Counted from the stretch's first letter, positions 45,121-55,123 are shown. The stretch is 64,000 nt of DNA from Pedobacter nototheniae (GCF_004335085.1 NZ_RQRS01000004.1:125305-189304); one strand, 5' to 3'. Notes: generated by a model from the sequence alone, not told the origin. Translations and numbers: made by a program.

Positions 45121-45768
45121 CTATTTATCAACCAAAATAGTATTCCTTAATTCTACGGAAATATCTTCAGTTACGCTAATAATTTCATCTGGCTCATTAG
45201 TATTATTCATAATCACGCGATTACAACTATCTTTATAAGGCAGCAAATACTCTTTATAGGCAGGTAATACATGATTATTCCATTTGTATAAAACATCCTC
45301 TTCGGGATAACCACGCTCTAAGCCATCACGTTTTATGCGTCGATCTAAAGCTACCTGTTCATCTGCATCAACAAAAATTTGATGATCAAGTAAGGCAGCG
45401 ATCTCTTTAAAGTGAAGAATAAAAAGACCTTCAACAATGATGATTGGAGCAGATTTAATTTCTAATATTTTAACAACTGCCAATGGATTATTGAAGTTGT
45501 ATTCCTTTTTATAAACAACCTCACCATTTATCAATTGCTTAATATCTCTTAAAAACTGATCGCTATCGATGGTAGACGGAAGATCAAAATTATACAGCTT
45601 ATTTTCTTCCTGGGTCATTTCGCCGGCTGGGATGTAATAATCATCCTGTGATACCAACGTAACTTCATCCTGTTTAAAATGATGGAGAAAACAATTTAGA
45701 AAAAACGTTTTGCCAGATCCACTGCCACCGGCAATACCAATTATAAACGGCTTTTTATTTAAACTCAT
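45121..45768 (-). CDS. udk: Uridine kinase
   Basis: Pyrimidine salvage kinase phosphorylating uridine and cytidine. 215 residues with IGIAGGSGSGKTFFLN (P-loop), SQDDYY, NFDLPSTIDSDQF and VEGLFILHF. Its first 4 bases overlap the end of the LysM protein gene (45765-45768), so it is translated as part of that operon. Confidence 0.92.
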   Translation of the reverse strand: MSLNKKPFIIGIAGGSGSGKTFFLNCFLHHFKQDEVTLVSQDDYYIPAGEMTQEENKLYNFDLPSTIDSDQFLRDIKQLINGEVVYKKEYNFNNPLAVVKILEIKSAPIIIVEGLFILHFKEIAALLDHQIFVDADEQVALDRRIKRDGLERGYPEEDVLYKWNNHVLPAYKEYLLPYKDSCNRVIMNNTNEPDEIISVTEDISVELRNTILVDK

Positions 45769-47318
45769 TGAGGGCTATACATTATATTGCAAAAAAATCT
45801 CTTATCTAAAGCACCCAAAGAATCGGCTACAGCTTTAGTGGTTACAATTATAACATCTTTTGTGGATTCGTTCTCTGTAAATTTACCAACAACCTTTGCG
45901 TAGGTAGTACGATTGGTCATTGGATTGGTGATTTTAATTACCTTGCCAATTGGGGCAGTTCGGTGTAAAACCAACATTTTAGATGCATCAAGGTCTGTAT
46001 CAGAAATCCAAACCGCTGTACCTTTTTCCTCCACTTGATTTAAACCATAAACACTAGGATCGCGACGTAATTTTGGATCTCTAACTGAAGTACTATCTGG
46101 GTTACTCTCCTGATCTTGCTTAGAAAGATCATTTACAGATTTTGGTTCTGGTGGTTTCGGAATAACTAATTTCTGACCTAAAGCAAGGGAATTATCATTT
46201 AGTTTATTTGCCGTTCTAATTTGATAAGCAGTTAAATTATACTTTTTAGCAATACTGAAAATCGTTTCACCATGAACTACGGTATGAATAAAACTTTCTT
46301 CTTTAGAAACTGCGGCTACTTCTTTTACTTTTTCAGCAGGCTTTTCTTTAACTTCAACAGCCTTCTCTTTAGGAACTTCAATAGCAATGTTTGATGATAA
46401 TTTTAAAACTTGACCAACGGTAAGTGTATTATCGGGCAAATTGTTAAGCGTTCTAATCTGGTAAGCCGTTATACCATATTGTTGCGCAATAGAGAAAATT
46501 GTTTCACCTTGTTTAACGGTATAAGTGCCATTTGCTTCTTTAGGTTTAACCTCTTCTCCAGCTTTTTCGGTAGTAGCGTTATTTACAATCTGGCTTTGAT
46601 CAATGTTTTTAGTCGCCGGAATTTTTAACTTCTGACCAATACGTAAGTTATTATTGCTTAGGTTGTTGGCTTTTTTAATTTCTTCTACAGTTGTGCCGAA
46701 TTTATCTGCAATTCTACCCAAAAACTCCTTAGGATGAACCTCATATTCAATCATGCTAGGCGTATCAGTAGATGGAGTTTCTTTTGTACTTTTCTCTACA
46801 ACAGGAGGAGTTACCTGACGATGGGTTTCCACCACTGGAACATTATTTGTGCCTTTAACAGGGATTTTTAAAACTTGCCCTATTTTTAAGTTGCTGGATT
46901 GTAGGTTGTTTAATGCTTTAAGTTCATTTATCGTAGTGCCATACTTTTCAGCAAGCATATTAAGATTGTCTTTAGCTACAACAATATGTTCAGTTACGTT
47001 AGCCGTATTTTGTGGTGGGCCAGCAGCGTTATTATTTGAAGGATTATTTCCTCCAACGTTGAATGGAATATTAGTAGGAACTTTAATAATTATACCCACC
47101 TGAAGATATTTGTTTTCGTTGTAAGCCATAATTTCTTTAGGCGAAACGTTGTACCTTCTTCCGATAGAATAATAGGTGTCTTTGGCTACTGTTTGATGAA
47201 TGATAAGCTTTTTGCCGTTGTTGTTCTCTACACCTATAGAGTCTATTACTGTGTTTGCCTTAGCATTTGCTGCATTTAGAGCAAGCAACAACACAGCAGA
47301 TAAATATATTTTATGCAT
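45765..47318 (-). CDS. Multi-LysM cell-wall protein with C-terminal RlpA-like barrel
   Basis: 517 residues: signal peptide (ALNAANAKA), five LysM repeats (about 38-80, 112-152, 192-232, 266-308 and 345-388; e.g. GETIFSIAKKYNLTAYQIR), a linker rich in Lys/Glu/Val, and a C-terminal domain with TAVWI and ITNPMTNRTTYAKVVGKF, like the double-psi barrel of RlpA/expansin-type proteins. Likely binds peptidoglycan and may act in septal or wall remodelling. Its promoter box is at 47388-47395. Confidence 0.88.
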   Translation of the reverse strand: MHKIYLSAVLLLALNAANAKANTVIDSIGVENNNGKKLIIHQTVAKDTYYSIGRRYNVSPKEIMAYNENKYLQVGIIIKVPTNIPFNVGGNNPSNNNAAGPPQNTANVTEHIVVAKDNLNMLAEKYGTTINELKALNNLQSSNLKIGQVLKIPVKGTNNVPVVETHRQVTPPVVEKSTKETPSTDTPSMIEYEVHPKEFLGRIADKFGTTVEEIKKANNLSNNNLRIGQKLKIPATKNIDQSQIVNNATTEKAGEEVKPKEANGTYTVKQGETIFSIAQQYGITAYQIRTLNNLPDNTLTVGQVLKLSSNIAIEVPKEKAVEVKEKPAEKVKEVAAVSKEESFIHTVVHGETIFSIAKKYNLTAYQIRTANKLNDNSLALGQKLVIPKPPEPKSVNDLSKQDQESNPDSTSVRDPKLRRDPSVYGLNQVEEKGTAVWISDTDLDASKMLVLHRTAPIGKVIKITNPMTNRTTYAKVVGKFTENESTKDVIIVTTKAVADSLGALDKRFFCNIMYSPQ

Positions 47319-47387
47319 TTATTTCTATATAAATTTTTCTAAACAAGGGGAGCAATTATACGAATAATATTATAAACCATTTTTATG

Positions 47388-47395
47388 CAAAGGTA
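47388..47395 (-). promoter_or_regulatory. -7 promoter box of the LysM/udk operon
   Basis: TACCTTTG on the minus strand (TAnnTTTG), 70 bases before the start codon. Confidence 0.5.
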
Positions 47396-47600
47396 TCGTA
47401 TTTGTGTCGAAATTTAAGTCTGTTATATGAGTTAAACTATAATTGTATCATAAACAAATACTTGCCTTAATCGAGTTATTGTATAATTACAAATTATAAA
47501 CGAACATATAATTAACGTATTGTTTGAAATAGAATTTAGGATCAAAACTTTTATGTTTTTGAGTTGTTACGCTATCAAACAAAATTAAAAATACAATATT

Positions 47601-48080
47601 ATGGACGCTAAGGAAATAAGCTTAAACGAAAAGGAAGTTAAACCTGTTGTAGATTTATTAAACGATTATCTTGCCAATTATCACATTCATTACCAAAAAT
47701 TAAGAGGATGCCATTGGAATATTAAGGGGCAAAACTTTTTTACTTTACATATAAAATTTGAAGAGTTATATACCAATGCACAATTAACAATTGATGAAAT
47801 TGCTGAGCGTGTTTTAACACTAGGAAAACCGCCTCATAGCCGTTTTGCTGATTATATAAAAGAATCTGAAATTAAAGAAATCAATACTATTGGCTTAAAT
47901 GATTTAAGTATGGTTGATGCAGTTTTAGAAGATATGGCAAAGTTGATTGAACTGGAGCGCAATTTATTGGAAGCATCTGATGAGGCTGGCGATGACGGTA
48001 CTAATGATATGGTGAATCGCTTTATGCAGTTTAAAGAAAAAAACACCTGGATGTTACGTTCATTCGCAGGTAAAAAATAG
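47601..48080 (+). CDS. dps: Dps-family ferritin-like DNA protection protein
   Basis: 159 residues forming a four-helix ferritin-like subunit. Ferroxidase-site motif HWNIKGQNFFTLHIKFEELY is present, then IDEIAERVLTLGKPPHSRFADY. It should make a 12-mer that oxidises iron with peroxide and shields DNA under starvation or oxidative stress. Single gene with a terminator. Confidence 0.95.
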   Translation: MDAKEISLNEKEVKPVVDLLNDYLANYHIHYQKLRGCHWNIKGQNFFTLHIKFEELYTNAQLTIDEIAERVLTLGKPPHSRFADYIKESEIKEINTIGLNDLSMVDAVLEDMAKLIELERNLLEASDEAGDDGTNDMVNRFMQFKEKNTWMLRSFAGKK

Positions 48081-48104
48081 AATTAACATATTTAATCTAT
48101 ATAT

Positions 48105-48140
48105 AAATTCCTTTGTTGGTATAATCCAGCAGAGGAATTT
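48105..48140 (+). terminator. Terminator of dps
   Basis: 15-bp stem with two G-U pairs (AAATTCCTTTGTTGG with CCAGCAGAGGAATTT), 6-base loop, T-run. Confidence 0.85.
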
Positions 48141-48200
48141 TTTGTATAGAAACAACTTATAACCTTACAATTTCCCAATCAACTTCCCACGGTAACTCTG

Positions 48201-48208
48201 TATATTTG
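48201..48208 (+). promoter_or_regulatory. -7 box at the start of the UbiD-family gene (leaderless)
   Basis: TATATTTG, a full TAnnTTTG match; its G lies 5 bases before ATG 48213, so transcription should begin at the start codon. Confidence 0.6.
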
Positions 48209-48212
48209 CCAC

Positions 48213-50039
48213 ATGGCGTACAAAAGTTTAGCAGAATGCGTAAATGATCTCGAAAAACATGGTCATTTGATAAGAATTAAAGAAGAAGTAGATCCTTACC
48301 TTGAAATGGCAGCCATCCATTTAAGGGTTTTTGAAAATAACGGACCTGCTTTGCTTTTTGAAAACGTAAAGGGAAGCCCGTTTCCGGCGGTTTCCAATCT
48401 TTTTGGCACATTAGAAAGATCTAAATTTATTTTCAGGGATACCTTACCTAAAGTGCAACAATTGGTTTCTTTACGGTCTGATCCAATAAAAGCATTAAAA
48501 AATCCTTTTAAATATGCAGGATCGGCAATGTCAGCAATTTCCGCGCTACCAATGAAAACCCCTTCGGCTAAAAATAAATTCTTAAAAACCAGTATTAGTA
48601 AACTCCCACAAATTGTAAATTGGGCTATGGATGGTGGCCCTTTTGTTACCATGCCTCAGGTATATACAGAAGATGTAGATAAACCTGGCGTATTAAACGC
48701 CAATTTGGGTATGTATCGCATCCAGCTAGGTGGAAATGATTACATTCAGGATAAAGAAATAGGCTTGCATTATCAAATACATAGAGGGATTGGTGTACAT
48801 CAATCTAAAGCCAATGCACTAGGCTTGCCTTTAAAAGTTAGTGTTTTTGTGGGCGGACCACCGTCACATCCATTAGCAGCAGTTATGCCTTTACCAGAAG
48901 GATTATCAGAAATGACTTTTGCGGGTGCCTTAGGAAACAGAAGATTCCGGTATTTTTATGATGATGAAGGTTTTTGTATTTCTGCAGATGCTGATTTTAT
49001 TATTACCGGCACCGTTTATCCAGGAGAAAATAAACCCGAAGGGCCTTTTGGAGATCATTTAGGCTATTATAGTTTAACGCATCCATTTCCTTTAATGAAA
49101 GTGCATAACGTTTACCATAAAAAGGATGCCATTTGGTCTTTCACAGTTGTAGGGCGCCCACCACAAGAAGATACCAGTTTTGGAGCACTTATACACGAAA
49201 TTACAGGATCAGCGATTCCACAAGAAATACATGGCTTAAAAGAAGTAAATGCAGTTGATGCCGCCGGAGTACATCCATTGTTGTTTGCTATTGGTAGTGA
49301 GCGTTATACGCCATATTTGAATGAAAGAAAACCTCAGGAAATATTAACTATAGCCAATCACATTTTAGGGAAAAATCAACTGAGCTTAGCTAAATACCTA
49401 TTAATTGCAGCTAAAGAAGATGACCAAAATTTAAATACTCATAATATTGAAGCATTTTTAAAGCACATTTTAGAAAGAATTGATTTAAAAACCGATTTAC
49501 ATTTTTATACCAATACAACAATTGATACGCTGGATTATAGTGGATCGGGATTAAACAGCGGTTCAAAGTTGGTAATTGCAGCCGCAGGTAATAAAAAAAG
49601 AACATTAGTTACGCAAGTACCAACCGATTTGAATTTACCAGATCATTTTACAAACCCAAGTTTAGCCATACCAGGTGTATTAACTTTGACTGGGAAACCT
49701 TATCAGAATGAAGTGATCACTAAATCGGAAATGGAAGAATTGAACGGGGCTTTAAAAGATCAGGATTTAACAGGCATACCTTTAATTGTACTTTGTGATG
49801 ATGCCAAATTTACCGCAGAAAATATAAATAATCTGGTTTGGGTTACTTTTACCCGTAGTAATCCGGCTGCAGATATTTTTGGTATCAATGAATTTACAAT
49901 TAATAAACATTGGGGTTGTAATGGACCAATGATTATCGACGCCCGTAAAAAGCCGCATCATGCACCAGAACTTATTAAAGATGCTGAAATAGAAAAGAAA
50001 ATAGATGCTTTAAAAGGTAAGGTTGACTGGTATAAATAA
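48213..50039 (+). CDS. UbiD-family decarboxylase
   Basis: Prenyl-FMN-dependent aromatic/alpha-beta-unsaturated acid decarboxylase. 608 residues with the family blocks HLIRIKEEVDP, GPALLFENVKG, IQLGGNDYIQDKEIGLHYQIHRGIGVH, VFVGGPPSHPLAAVMPLPEG, and EGPFGDHLGYYS with the catalytic Glu. In Bacteroidota this form is usually linked to menaquinone synthesis, which is an inference here. It needs the cofactor made by UbiX (19266). The length, above E. coli UbiD, is typical for the group. Confidence 0.9.
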   Translation: MAYKSLAECVNDLEKHGHLIRIKEEVDPYLEMAAIHLRVFENNGPALLFENVKGSPFPAVSNLFGTLERSKFIFRDTLPKVQQLVSLRSDPIKALKNPFKYAGSAMSAISALPMKTPSAKNKFLKTSISKLPQIVNWAMDGGPFVTMPQVYTEDVDKPGVLNANLGMYRIQLGGNDYIQDKEIGLHYQIHRGIGVHQSKANALGLPLKVSVFVGGPPSHPLAAVMPLPEGLSEMTFAGALGNRRFRYFYDDEGFCISADADFIITGTVYPGENKPEGPFGDHLGYYSLTHPFPLMKVHNVYHKKDAIWSFTVVGRPPQEDTSFGALIHEITGSAIPQEIHGLKEVNAVDAAGVHPLLFAIGSERYTPYLNERKPQEILTIANHILGKNQLSLAKYLLIAAKEDDQNLNTHNIEAFLKHILERIDLKTDLHFYTNTTIDTLDYSGSGLNSGSKLVIAAAGNKKRTLVTQVPTDLNLPDHFTNPSLAIPGVLTLTGKPYQNEVITKSEMEELNGALKDQDLTGIPLIVLCDDAKFTAENINNLVWVTFTRSNPAADIFGINEFTINKHWGCNGPMIIDARKKPHHAPELIKDAEIEKKIDALKGKVDWYK

Positions 50040-50098
50040 TGATTAAGTTGAAAATCTGATTTTATTTTTATAATTTTTAGGCATATAATCCTAGTTAT

Positions 50099-52531
50099 AT
50101 GCCTCTAAAATTCATATCTGTTTGCTTTTTACTCTTCATATGTTTGTGGAGTGAAGCCAAAGCACAAGAAGAAAAGCTTGATAGCATTAGTGCTAATCTT
50201 TATAATTATGGCTTAGCGCATAATAATTCAAAGCTTTTTATCCATTTTGATAAAAATGTTTATGCAAATAATGATCGAGTTTGGTTTACTGGATATTTGC
50301 TAAACACCGTAACTGATTTAACGCAATACAATACGCTTTACTTATCAGTAGTTAATAATCAGGATAATACAGTGGTTTTACAACAAAAATTTCTTATTTC
50401 TGATGGATTTTGCTTTGGAGGATTTACGCTTCCTGATTCTTTAATAAGCAGTGATTATAGTTTTGTGGCCAATACAAATCTCAAAATAAATGGAAAACCT
50501 GATGGAGAGTTCATACAACCAATTACCATAAAATCCACAACTGTAAATCCTTTAATTGCTAACCTATCTATATTTAAGGAGTACGATAATCAAACCAAAA
50601 ATGGAACAGCCTTATTCAAGGCAATATCTAGCGACAATCGTTTTGTGCCCAATGCGGATGTTAAATATACAATTGGTAGAAAAGATCAAATCCTGCAAAG
50701 AGGTGCCGCTAAAAGTAGTGTTATAGGCGAAATAATGATAGATTATCCTGCTGATAAAATCAATAATGAAAATAATCTGTTATCGGTATTTGTTAAAAAA
50801 GGAAATCAAACGAGATATATTAAAATGGATTTGCCGGTTCAAAAAAGCAAAAAATATACCGTTCAATTTTATCCCGAGGGCGGAAATTTAATAGATGGAC
50901 TTTGGTGCAAAGTGGGTTTTGAAATTAAGGATGAGGAGGGGAGCGCAATTATGGGGAGAGCTGTATTGTTTGAAAATAAAACGGTAAAAGATACACTTAA
51001 AACTAATTCAAGCGGGATAGGCTCTTTTCTAATTAAGCCAATTTTAAATCATTCCTATTCCGTGAAACTACTTAGGGAAGATAAAGAAGATGCCATTTAT
51101 GATTTACCTGCAAGTTTACCTACCGGAATGGCTGTACGCGTTGTTAATGCTATTGTTGGAAACGAGTTGGTTGTAAAACTTGAAAGCACAAGTAATACAA
51201 AAGTACATGTGTTATTGCATAATTTCAGTGAGATTTACTCGCAAACTTCACTTGATTTATCCGCTAAAAACATTCAAAGTGTTCGTTTTAAACTAGATTC
51301 TATTCCACTAGGTTTACAAACAATAACAATTTTGGATAACTCTTTTAAGCCAGTTGCAGAAAGAATTTTCTTTGCTCACCACGATCAGATTAATCGTATG
51401 GAAATTAAAACAGATCAAGAAGAATATCATGTAAGGGAAAAAATAGATTTAAAATTAAAAATTATTGGAAATAACGACAAAACTATTTCGGGCATTGTTT
51501 CAGTTGCTTGCGTACAAGCTAATAGGTTTGCTTTAAAGAATCAACTCAATATTATCGATTATGCTTATTTGCATTATAATTTAGGAATGCTTCCGAGTGC
51601 TACACAACACTTAAAATACTTAGATAAAGATTACCTTGAATCGGTTTTGTTGGTTAAAGGTTGGAGAAAATATGTGTGGCCTAAAGAAAATCAAAGTATA
51701 GCCAGCTTAAATATTGCCATATCTAATTATGATATTTCTGGATCAATACTTAAAAATAAAAAGCCTTTAAACACTCCAATGGAACTTAATGTGTTTGCTA
51801 ACAAAAACATACTTACCTTAAATACAGATAGCACTGGGCATTTTAAAATCCCTTTTTCGCATATATTAACAGATGATTATAAGAAAGCATGGTTAAACCT
51901 GGCCGACAAAAATTATCAACTTTATAATGTTAAAATTAACGAACCGCTTGATGAAATAAAAAAATATGTTGTTTCTCAAACCTACTACCCAATTTTAAAT
52001 AAAATGGGAGTTTTGAATAATAACGAAAATATTATTTCAGGAGGTGGAATTACCCTTAAGGAGGTTGTAGTGGCTGTTAAAAAAAATGATGAAGTAATAG
52101 AATTCCAGCGAAATGGTTATGCTAATAAGTGTGGCGATTATGTGTGCAAGTACAACATTTTTAACTGTGAAAATCATTTAAGTGATAATGGAAATACGCA
52201 GCCAGTAAAAGGTAAAACATATAATCGTAGTGGTGGTTTAGGAACAATTTTTTATACAGGTTGTTCGGTGCAAGAAATCCCTCCAAATATTACCCTTTTA
52301 AGGTCGATCAACCTTCCTAAAGAATTTTATGTTGCTGATATAACCAACAAAAATGAGCCTATAAATTTCCCAACGGTTTATTGGAATTATCAGTTTGCGA
52401 TAGGTAATCAAGAAACACCTCTTTCATTTAATACAGGAGATCTTACAGGTAATTTTAAAATAATTATTCAAGGGATAACAGAAAATGGAGTTGTTTATGG
52501 TGAAAAGGAAATTGTAATTAAAAACCCATAA
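50099..52531 (+). CDS. Large secreted protein with macroglobulin-like (MG2) domains
   Basis: 810 residues with a signal peptide (LWSEAKAQ). The region FIHFDKNVYANNDRVWFTGYLLN resembles the MG2 domain of alpha-2-macroglobulin-type proteins, followed by repeated Ig-like beta segments (YFPEGGNL-like; KTDQEEYHVREKIDLKLKI). It is common next to TonB-type systems in Bacteroidota, but no function is known. No protease or thioester motif is visible. Single gene followed by a strong terminator. Confidence 0.65.
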   Translation: MPLKFISVCFLLFICLWSEAKAQEEKLDSISANLYNYGLAHNNSKLFIHFDKNVYANNDRVWFTGYLLNTVTDLTQYNTLYLSVVNNQDNTVVLQQKFLISDGFCFGGFTLPDSLISSDYSFVANTNLKINGKPDGEFIQPITIKSTTVNPLIANLSIFKEYDNQTKNGTALFKAISSDNRFVPNADVKYTIGRKDQILQRGAAKSSVIGEIMIDYPADKINNENNLLSVFVKKGNQTRYIKMDLPVQKSKKYTVQFYPEGGNLIDGLWCKVGFEIKDEEGSAIMGRAVLFENKTVKDTLKTNSSGIGSFLIKPILNHSYSVKLLREDKEDAIYDLPASLPTGMAVRVVNAIVGNELVVKLESTSNTKVHVLLHNFSEIYSQTSLDLSAKNIQSVRFKLDSIPLGLQTITILDNSFKPVAERIFFAHHDQINRMEIKTDQEEYHVREKIDLKLKIIGNNDKTISGIVSVACVQANRFALKNQLNIIDYAYLHYNLGMLPSATQHLKYLDKDYLESVLLVKGWRKYVWPKENQSIASLNIAISNYDISGSILKNKKPLNTPMELNVFANKNILTLNTDSTGHFKIPFSHILTDDYKKAWLNLADKNYQLYNVKINEPLDEIKKYVVSQTYYPILNKMGVLNNNENIISGGGITLKEVVVAVKKNDEVIEFQRNGYANKCGDYVCKYNIFNCENHLSDNGNTQPVKGKTYNRSGGLGTIFYTGCSVQEIPPNITLLRSINLPKEFYVADITNKNEPINFPTVYWNYQFAIGNQETPLSFNTGDLTGNFKIIIQGITENGVVYGEKEIVIKNP

Positions 52532-52572
52532 AAAAAGGCATCCAGTTTCTGGATGCCTTTTTTTTATGGGTT
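52523..52572. terminator. Long bidirectional terminator
   Basis: Inner 15-bp stem (AAAAAAGGCATCCAG with CTGGATGCCTTTTTT), extended outward by AACCCAT/ATGGGTT; total about 22 pairs with one bulge. Confidence 0.92.
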
Positions 52573-52580
52573 CATTCTTA

Positions 52581-54083
52581 TTAAAATCTTACTCCTAAAG
52601 TTAAATAAACTGCATTTGTAATATTTTTAACGGAAGCAGTTGGAGCTGCTAAACCAACAAGATCGTAAGCTTTGTAGTAAGAATTGTATTTACTGTTTAC
52701 GTAAGTAGCATCAGCATAAAAATTATCTTTCCGATAACCTAAACCACCACTAATGCTCTTTTTCTGATAAGCATCGTTTGATTTATCTTCGTAAGGATTA
52801 CCTACTTGACTGTAACCTGCTCTTAAAGAAAAATTATCGTTTAATCTTCCTTCTGCACCAACTCTAATATTAAAAGCATCACGATAAAGATCTTGAATAT
52901 CTTTATTGTTAGCCGCAATCACGCTAGCATCATTCACGGCATCACTGCTTAATTTAATGTCTTTATAGTTAATATAATCAGCATCAAAAGTAAGGAAACC
53001 AAGGTTGTTAGCAAATAGAGCAATACCAGCAGTTATTTTTCCTGGTGTACGAAGATTGAATTCAGAATTGTATGGATCGATCTGCACATTATAAGCATTT
53101 TTATAATTAACCAAATTTTGGAAATAACTATCCTGAATGTTATACCAGGTTGGTGTATTATAGGAAGCACCAATTCTAACAACGCTATTAATTTTGTAAA
53201 TTAACCCTAATTTAGCATTAAACCCATTGCCTTTTGTTTGCGTACTTTCGGTAAAGTCCATGTTATATAAATCTGATCCAAGAGATCCAGATTCATTAAA
53301 TACTCTATCTGAATTAAGCTTTAATGATGTGAACGATAACGTAGCTCCAAAATAAAGCTTGTTAGAATAATTACTACCAAAACCTACATTAAATTCTGAT
53401 TGGTAACCTGTTCTGGTTTCTGTATTTGCTTGCTTATTACCTAAAGCAGTTGCAGGAGCCCAGGCGCCATTTGTACCATTATAATTAATCAGATAATTTT
53501 CAAAAGCAGTATAAGGAAGGTCGTAACCACCAGAGTAGTTATTATATCCTGCTTTAAGTTGATCTGGAGTAGGAGGAGGGGAGCTTAACTGATTTGCCTG
53601 ATCTGCAAAAAAATCAGCTATTGAACTCTTGTTATTTGTACCACCAAAAACAATTTTATTATTAAAATCATTTGTTTTGTTGTAGCCGATACCAAAGTTA
53701 AAGCTTAATATTCCTTCAGATGTGTTTGAACCTTTTTGCTTTACAGTTGGAGAATAAAAAACACCGCCAAACTGACTTATTCCTAATTGACTTTTGTTTC
53801 CATTTCTGGTTTCACCTAAATAAGTTCCATCGTTTCCATAAGAGCCATAATATGGTGTAAAACTAATTTCAGATCTAGTAAATAAGCCTAAACCTGCAGG
53901 GTTACCGCTTAATGAACTAATATCTCCACCAACAGCGGTTTGAGCGCCACCTAAAGCCTTAAACCTTGCCGAAGTTGTGTTATCCGTTTGCGAATACCTC
54001 AAGGCATCGGTTACATATTGTGCATAGCTAATTTGAGAGCACGCTAAAAGGCATGCTACACCTAATAAATATTTAATTTTCAT
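52581..54083 (-). CDS. OmpP1/FadL-like outer-membrane transport protein
   Basis: 500 residues: signal peptide (SQISYAQ), then the OmpP1/FadL opening RYSQTDNTTSARFKALGGAQTAVGGDISSLSGNPAGLGLF, and a beta-barrel ending in TLGVRF with the terminal Phe typical of barrel proteins. FadL homologues pass hydrophobic compounds across the outer membrane; the substrate is unknown. The Gly/Tyr-rich lipoprotein gene lies just upstream on the same strand (23-base gap), so they are probably co-transcribed. Confidence 0.87.
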   Translation of the reverse strand: MKIKYLLGVACLLACSQISYAQYVTDALRYSQTDNTTSARFKALGGAQTAVGGDISSLSGNPAGLGLFTRSEISFTPYYGSYGNDGTYLGETRNGNKSQLGISQFGGVFYSPTVKQKGSNTSEGILSFNFGIGYNKTNDFNNKIVFGGTNNKSSIADFFADQANQLSSPPPTPDQLKAGYNNYSGGYDLPYTAFENYLINYNGTNGAWAPATALGNKQANTETRTGYQSEFNVGFGSNYSNKLYFGATLSFTSLKLNSDRVFNESGSLGSDLYNMDFTESTQTKGNGFNAKLGLIYKINSVVRIGASYNTPTWYNIQDSYFQNLVNYKNAYNVQIDPYNSEFNLRTPGKITAGIALFANNLGFLTFDADYINYKDIKLSSDAVNDASVIAANNKDIQDLYRDAFNIRVGAEGRLNDNFSLRAGYSQVGNPYEDKSNDAYQKKSISGGLGYRKDNFYADATYVNSKYNSYYKAYDLVGLAAPTASVKNITNAVYLTLGVRF

Positions 54084-54106
54084 AATTCTTTGTGTGTTGG
54101 GTTAAA

Positions 54107-55123
54107 TTAATTCCTGCCGCTTCTTGATGGTCTTCCACCACCGCCACCACCTGATGACTGTCCACCACCATATGATGAAGCAGGAGGAGAATAACTAGGT
54201 CTGCTCTCAGTTCTTGAAGGTTGTTGAGGAACATAATCACGAGATGGACGTTGCTCAGTTCTTGAAGGCTGTTGTTGAGGCATATATTCGCGAGATGGAC
54301 GTTGTTGGTAGGTATTATTACCATTATTGCCAACTGGTCTGCCATCCACTCTTGAAGGTCTACCGTAGTTTACTCCATTATTAATTATTCCATTATTTAC
54401 AGTGCCATTGTTGCTTACACGACTAGGGCGACCATTGTTGCTATTAACTCCAGCTCTTGAGCCTGATCCATTAGGATAATATCCGTTAGCATTAACTGTG
54501 TTTCTATCTGTATAAGATGGTCTGTGATAATTAGTTCTGTTAGTGTAAATACCGCCGCCATAATAGCCGCCGCCTACACCCCAGCCACCACCGTACCAGC
54601 CACCGCCCCAACCAAAGCGATCATAGTAAGAATATGGTCCCCAAGAGTTCCATCCGTAACCACCAGGATAACCCCAGCCATTACCATAAAAACCACCGCC
54701 CCAGCCAAAGCCAGCATTCCAGCCGAAACCACTGTTCCAGCCCAATCCTAAACCGTAGCCATTATATGCACCTAAGCCATAGCCTAAATAATTGTTATTG
54801 TAGTAATAGTTGTCAAAATATGGATCATAGTAACCTTGCCAGCTATATCCATTATAAAAACGGTTTATTCTTGATGAATAATCCATGTCATAATAAGGAT
54901 TACTTGTTCCGTAATACTCATCATTATAATCAGTTTGGTACTGATCTCCTTGTTGTTGCTGCTGTTGAGGGCGAGGTGCAACATATTCTACTTCCCGAGC
55001 TTTCGCAACGGTGTTGTATACATCATCAGAGGTCGAATTTTGAGCCAATTTTGGTGTAGAGCATGATGCCACCAACCCAGCGGCAGCAATCATTACAATG
55101 GGTAAAAATTTAATTGGTTTCAT
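54107..55123 (-). CDS. Gly/Tyr/Asn-rich lipoprotein with RPSR repeats
   Basis: 338 residues from ATG 55123; an in-frame TTG at 55150 is rejected. Lipobox signal (AAGLVASCSTPKL), a Gln run (PQQQQQQGDQ), a long Gly/Tyr/Trp/Asn low-complexity middle (about 65-200) and a C-terminal half with repeated R-PSR units in an Asn/Gly/Pro/Gln background, ending SGRN. Looks like a structural or adhesive surface protein; often mis-annotated in databases. Co-transcribed with the FadL-like gene. Confidence 0.82.
   Translation of the reverse strand: MKPIKFLPIVMIAAAGLVASCSTPKLAQNSTSDDVYNTVAKAREVEYVAPRPQQQQQQGDQYQTDYNDEYYGTSNPYYDMDYSSRINRFYNGYSWQGYYDPYFDNYYYNNNYLGYGLGAYNGYGLGLGWNSGFGWNAGFGWGGGFYGNGWGYPGGYGWNSWGPYSYYDRFGWGGGWYGGGWGVGGGYYGGGIYTNRTNYHRPSYTDRNTVNANGYYPNGSGSRAGVNSNNGRPSRVSNNGTVNNGIINNGVNYGRPSRVDGRPVGNNGNNTYQQRPSREYMPQQQPSRTEQRPSRDYVPQQPSRTESRPSYSPPASSYGGGQSSGGGGGGRPSRSGRN

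Noticed and set aside
44931..45131. 66-residue minus-strand frame after udk
   Set aside because: It overlaps the end of udk and the last repeat copy; LFFGQPKKQSC-type text is the repeat read in frame.
54524..55059. Two plus-strand frames rich in Thr/Pro or His/Asn
   Set aside because: They are the complement of the Gly/Tyr/Asn-rich lipoprotein gene; the repeats open several frames at once.
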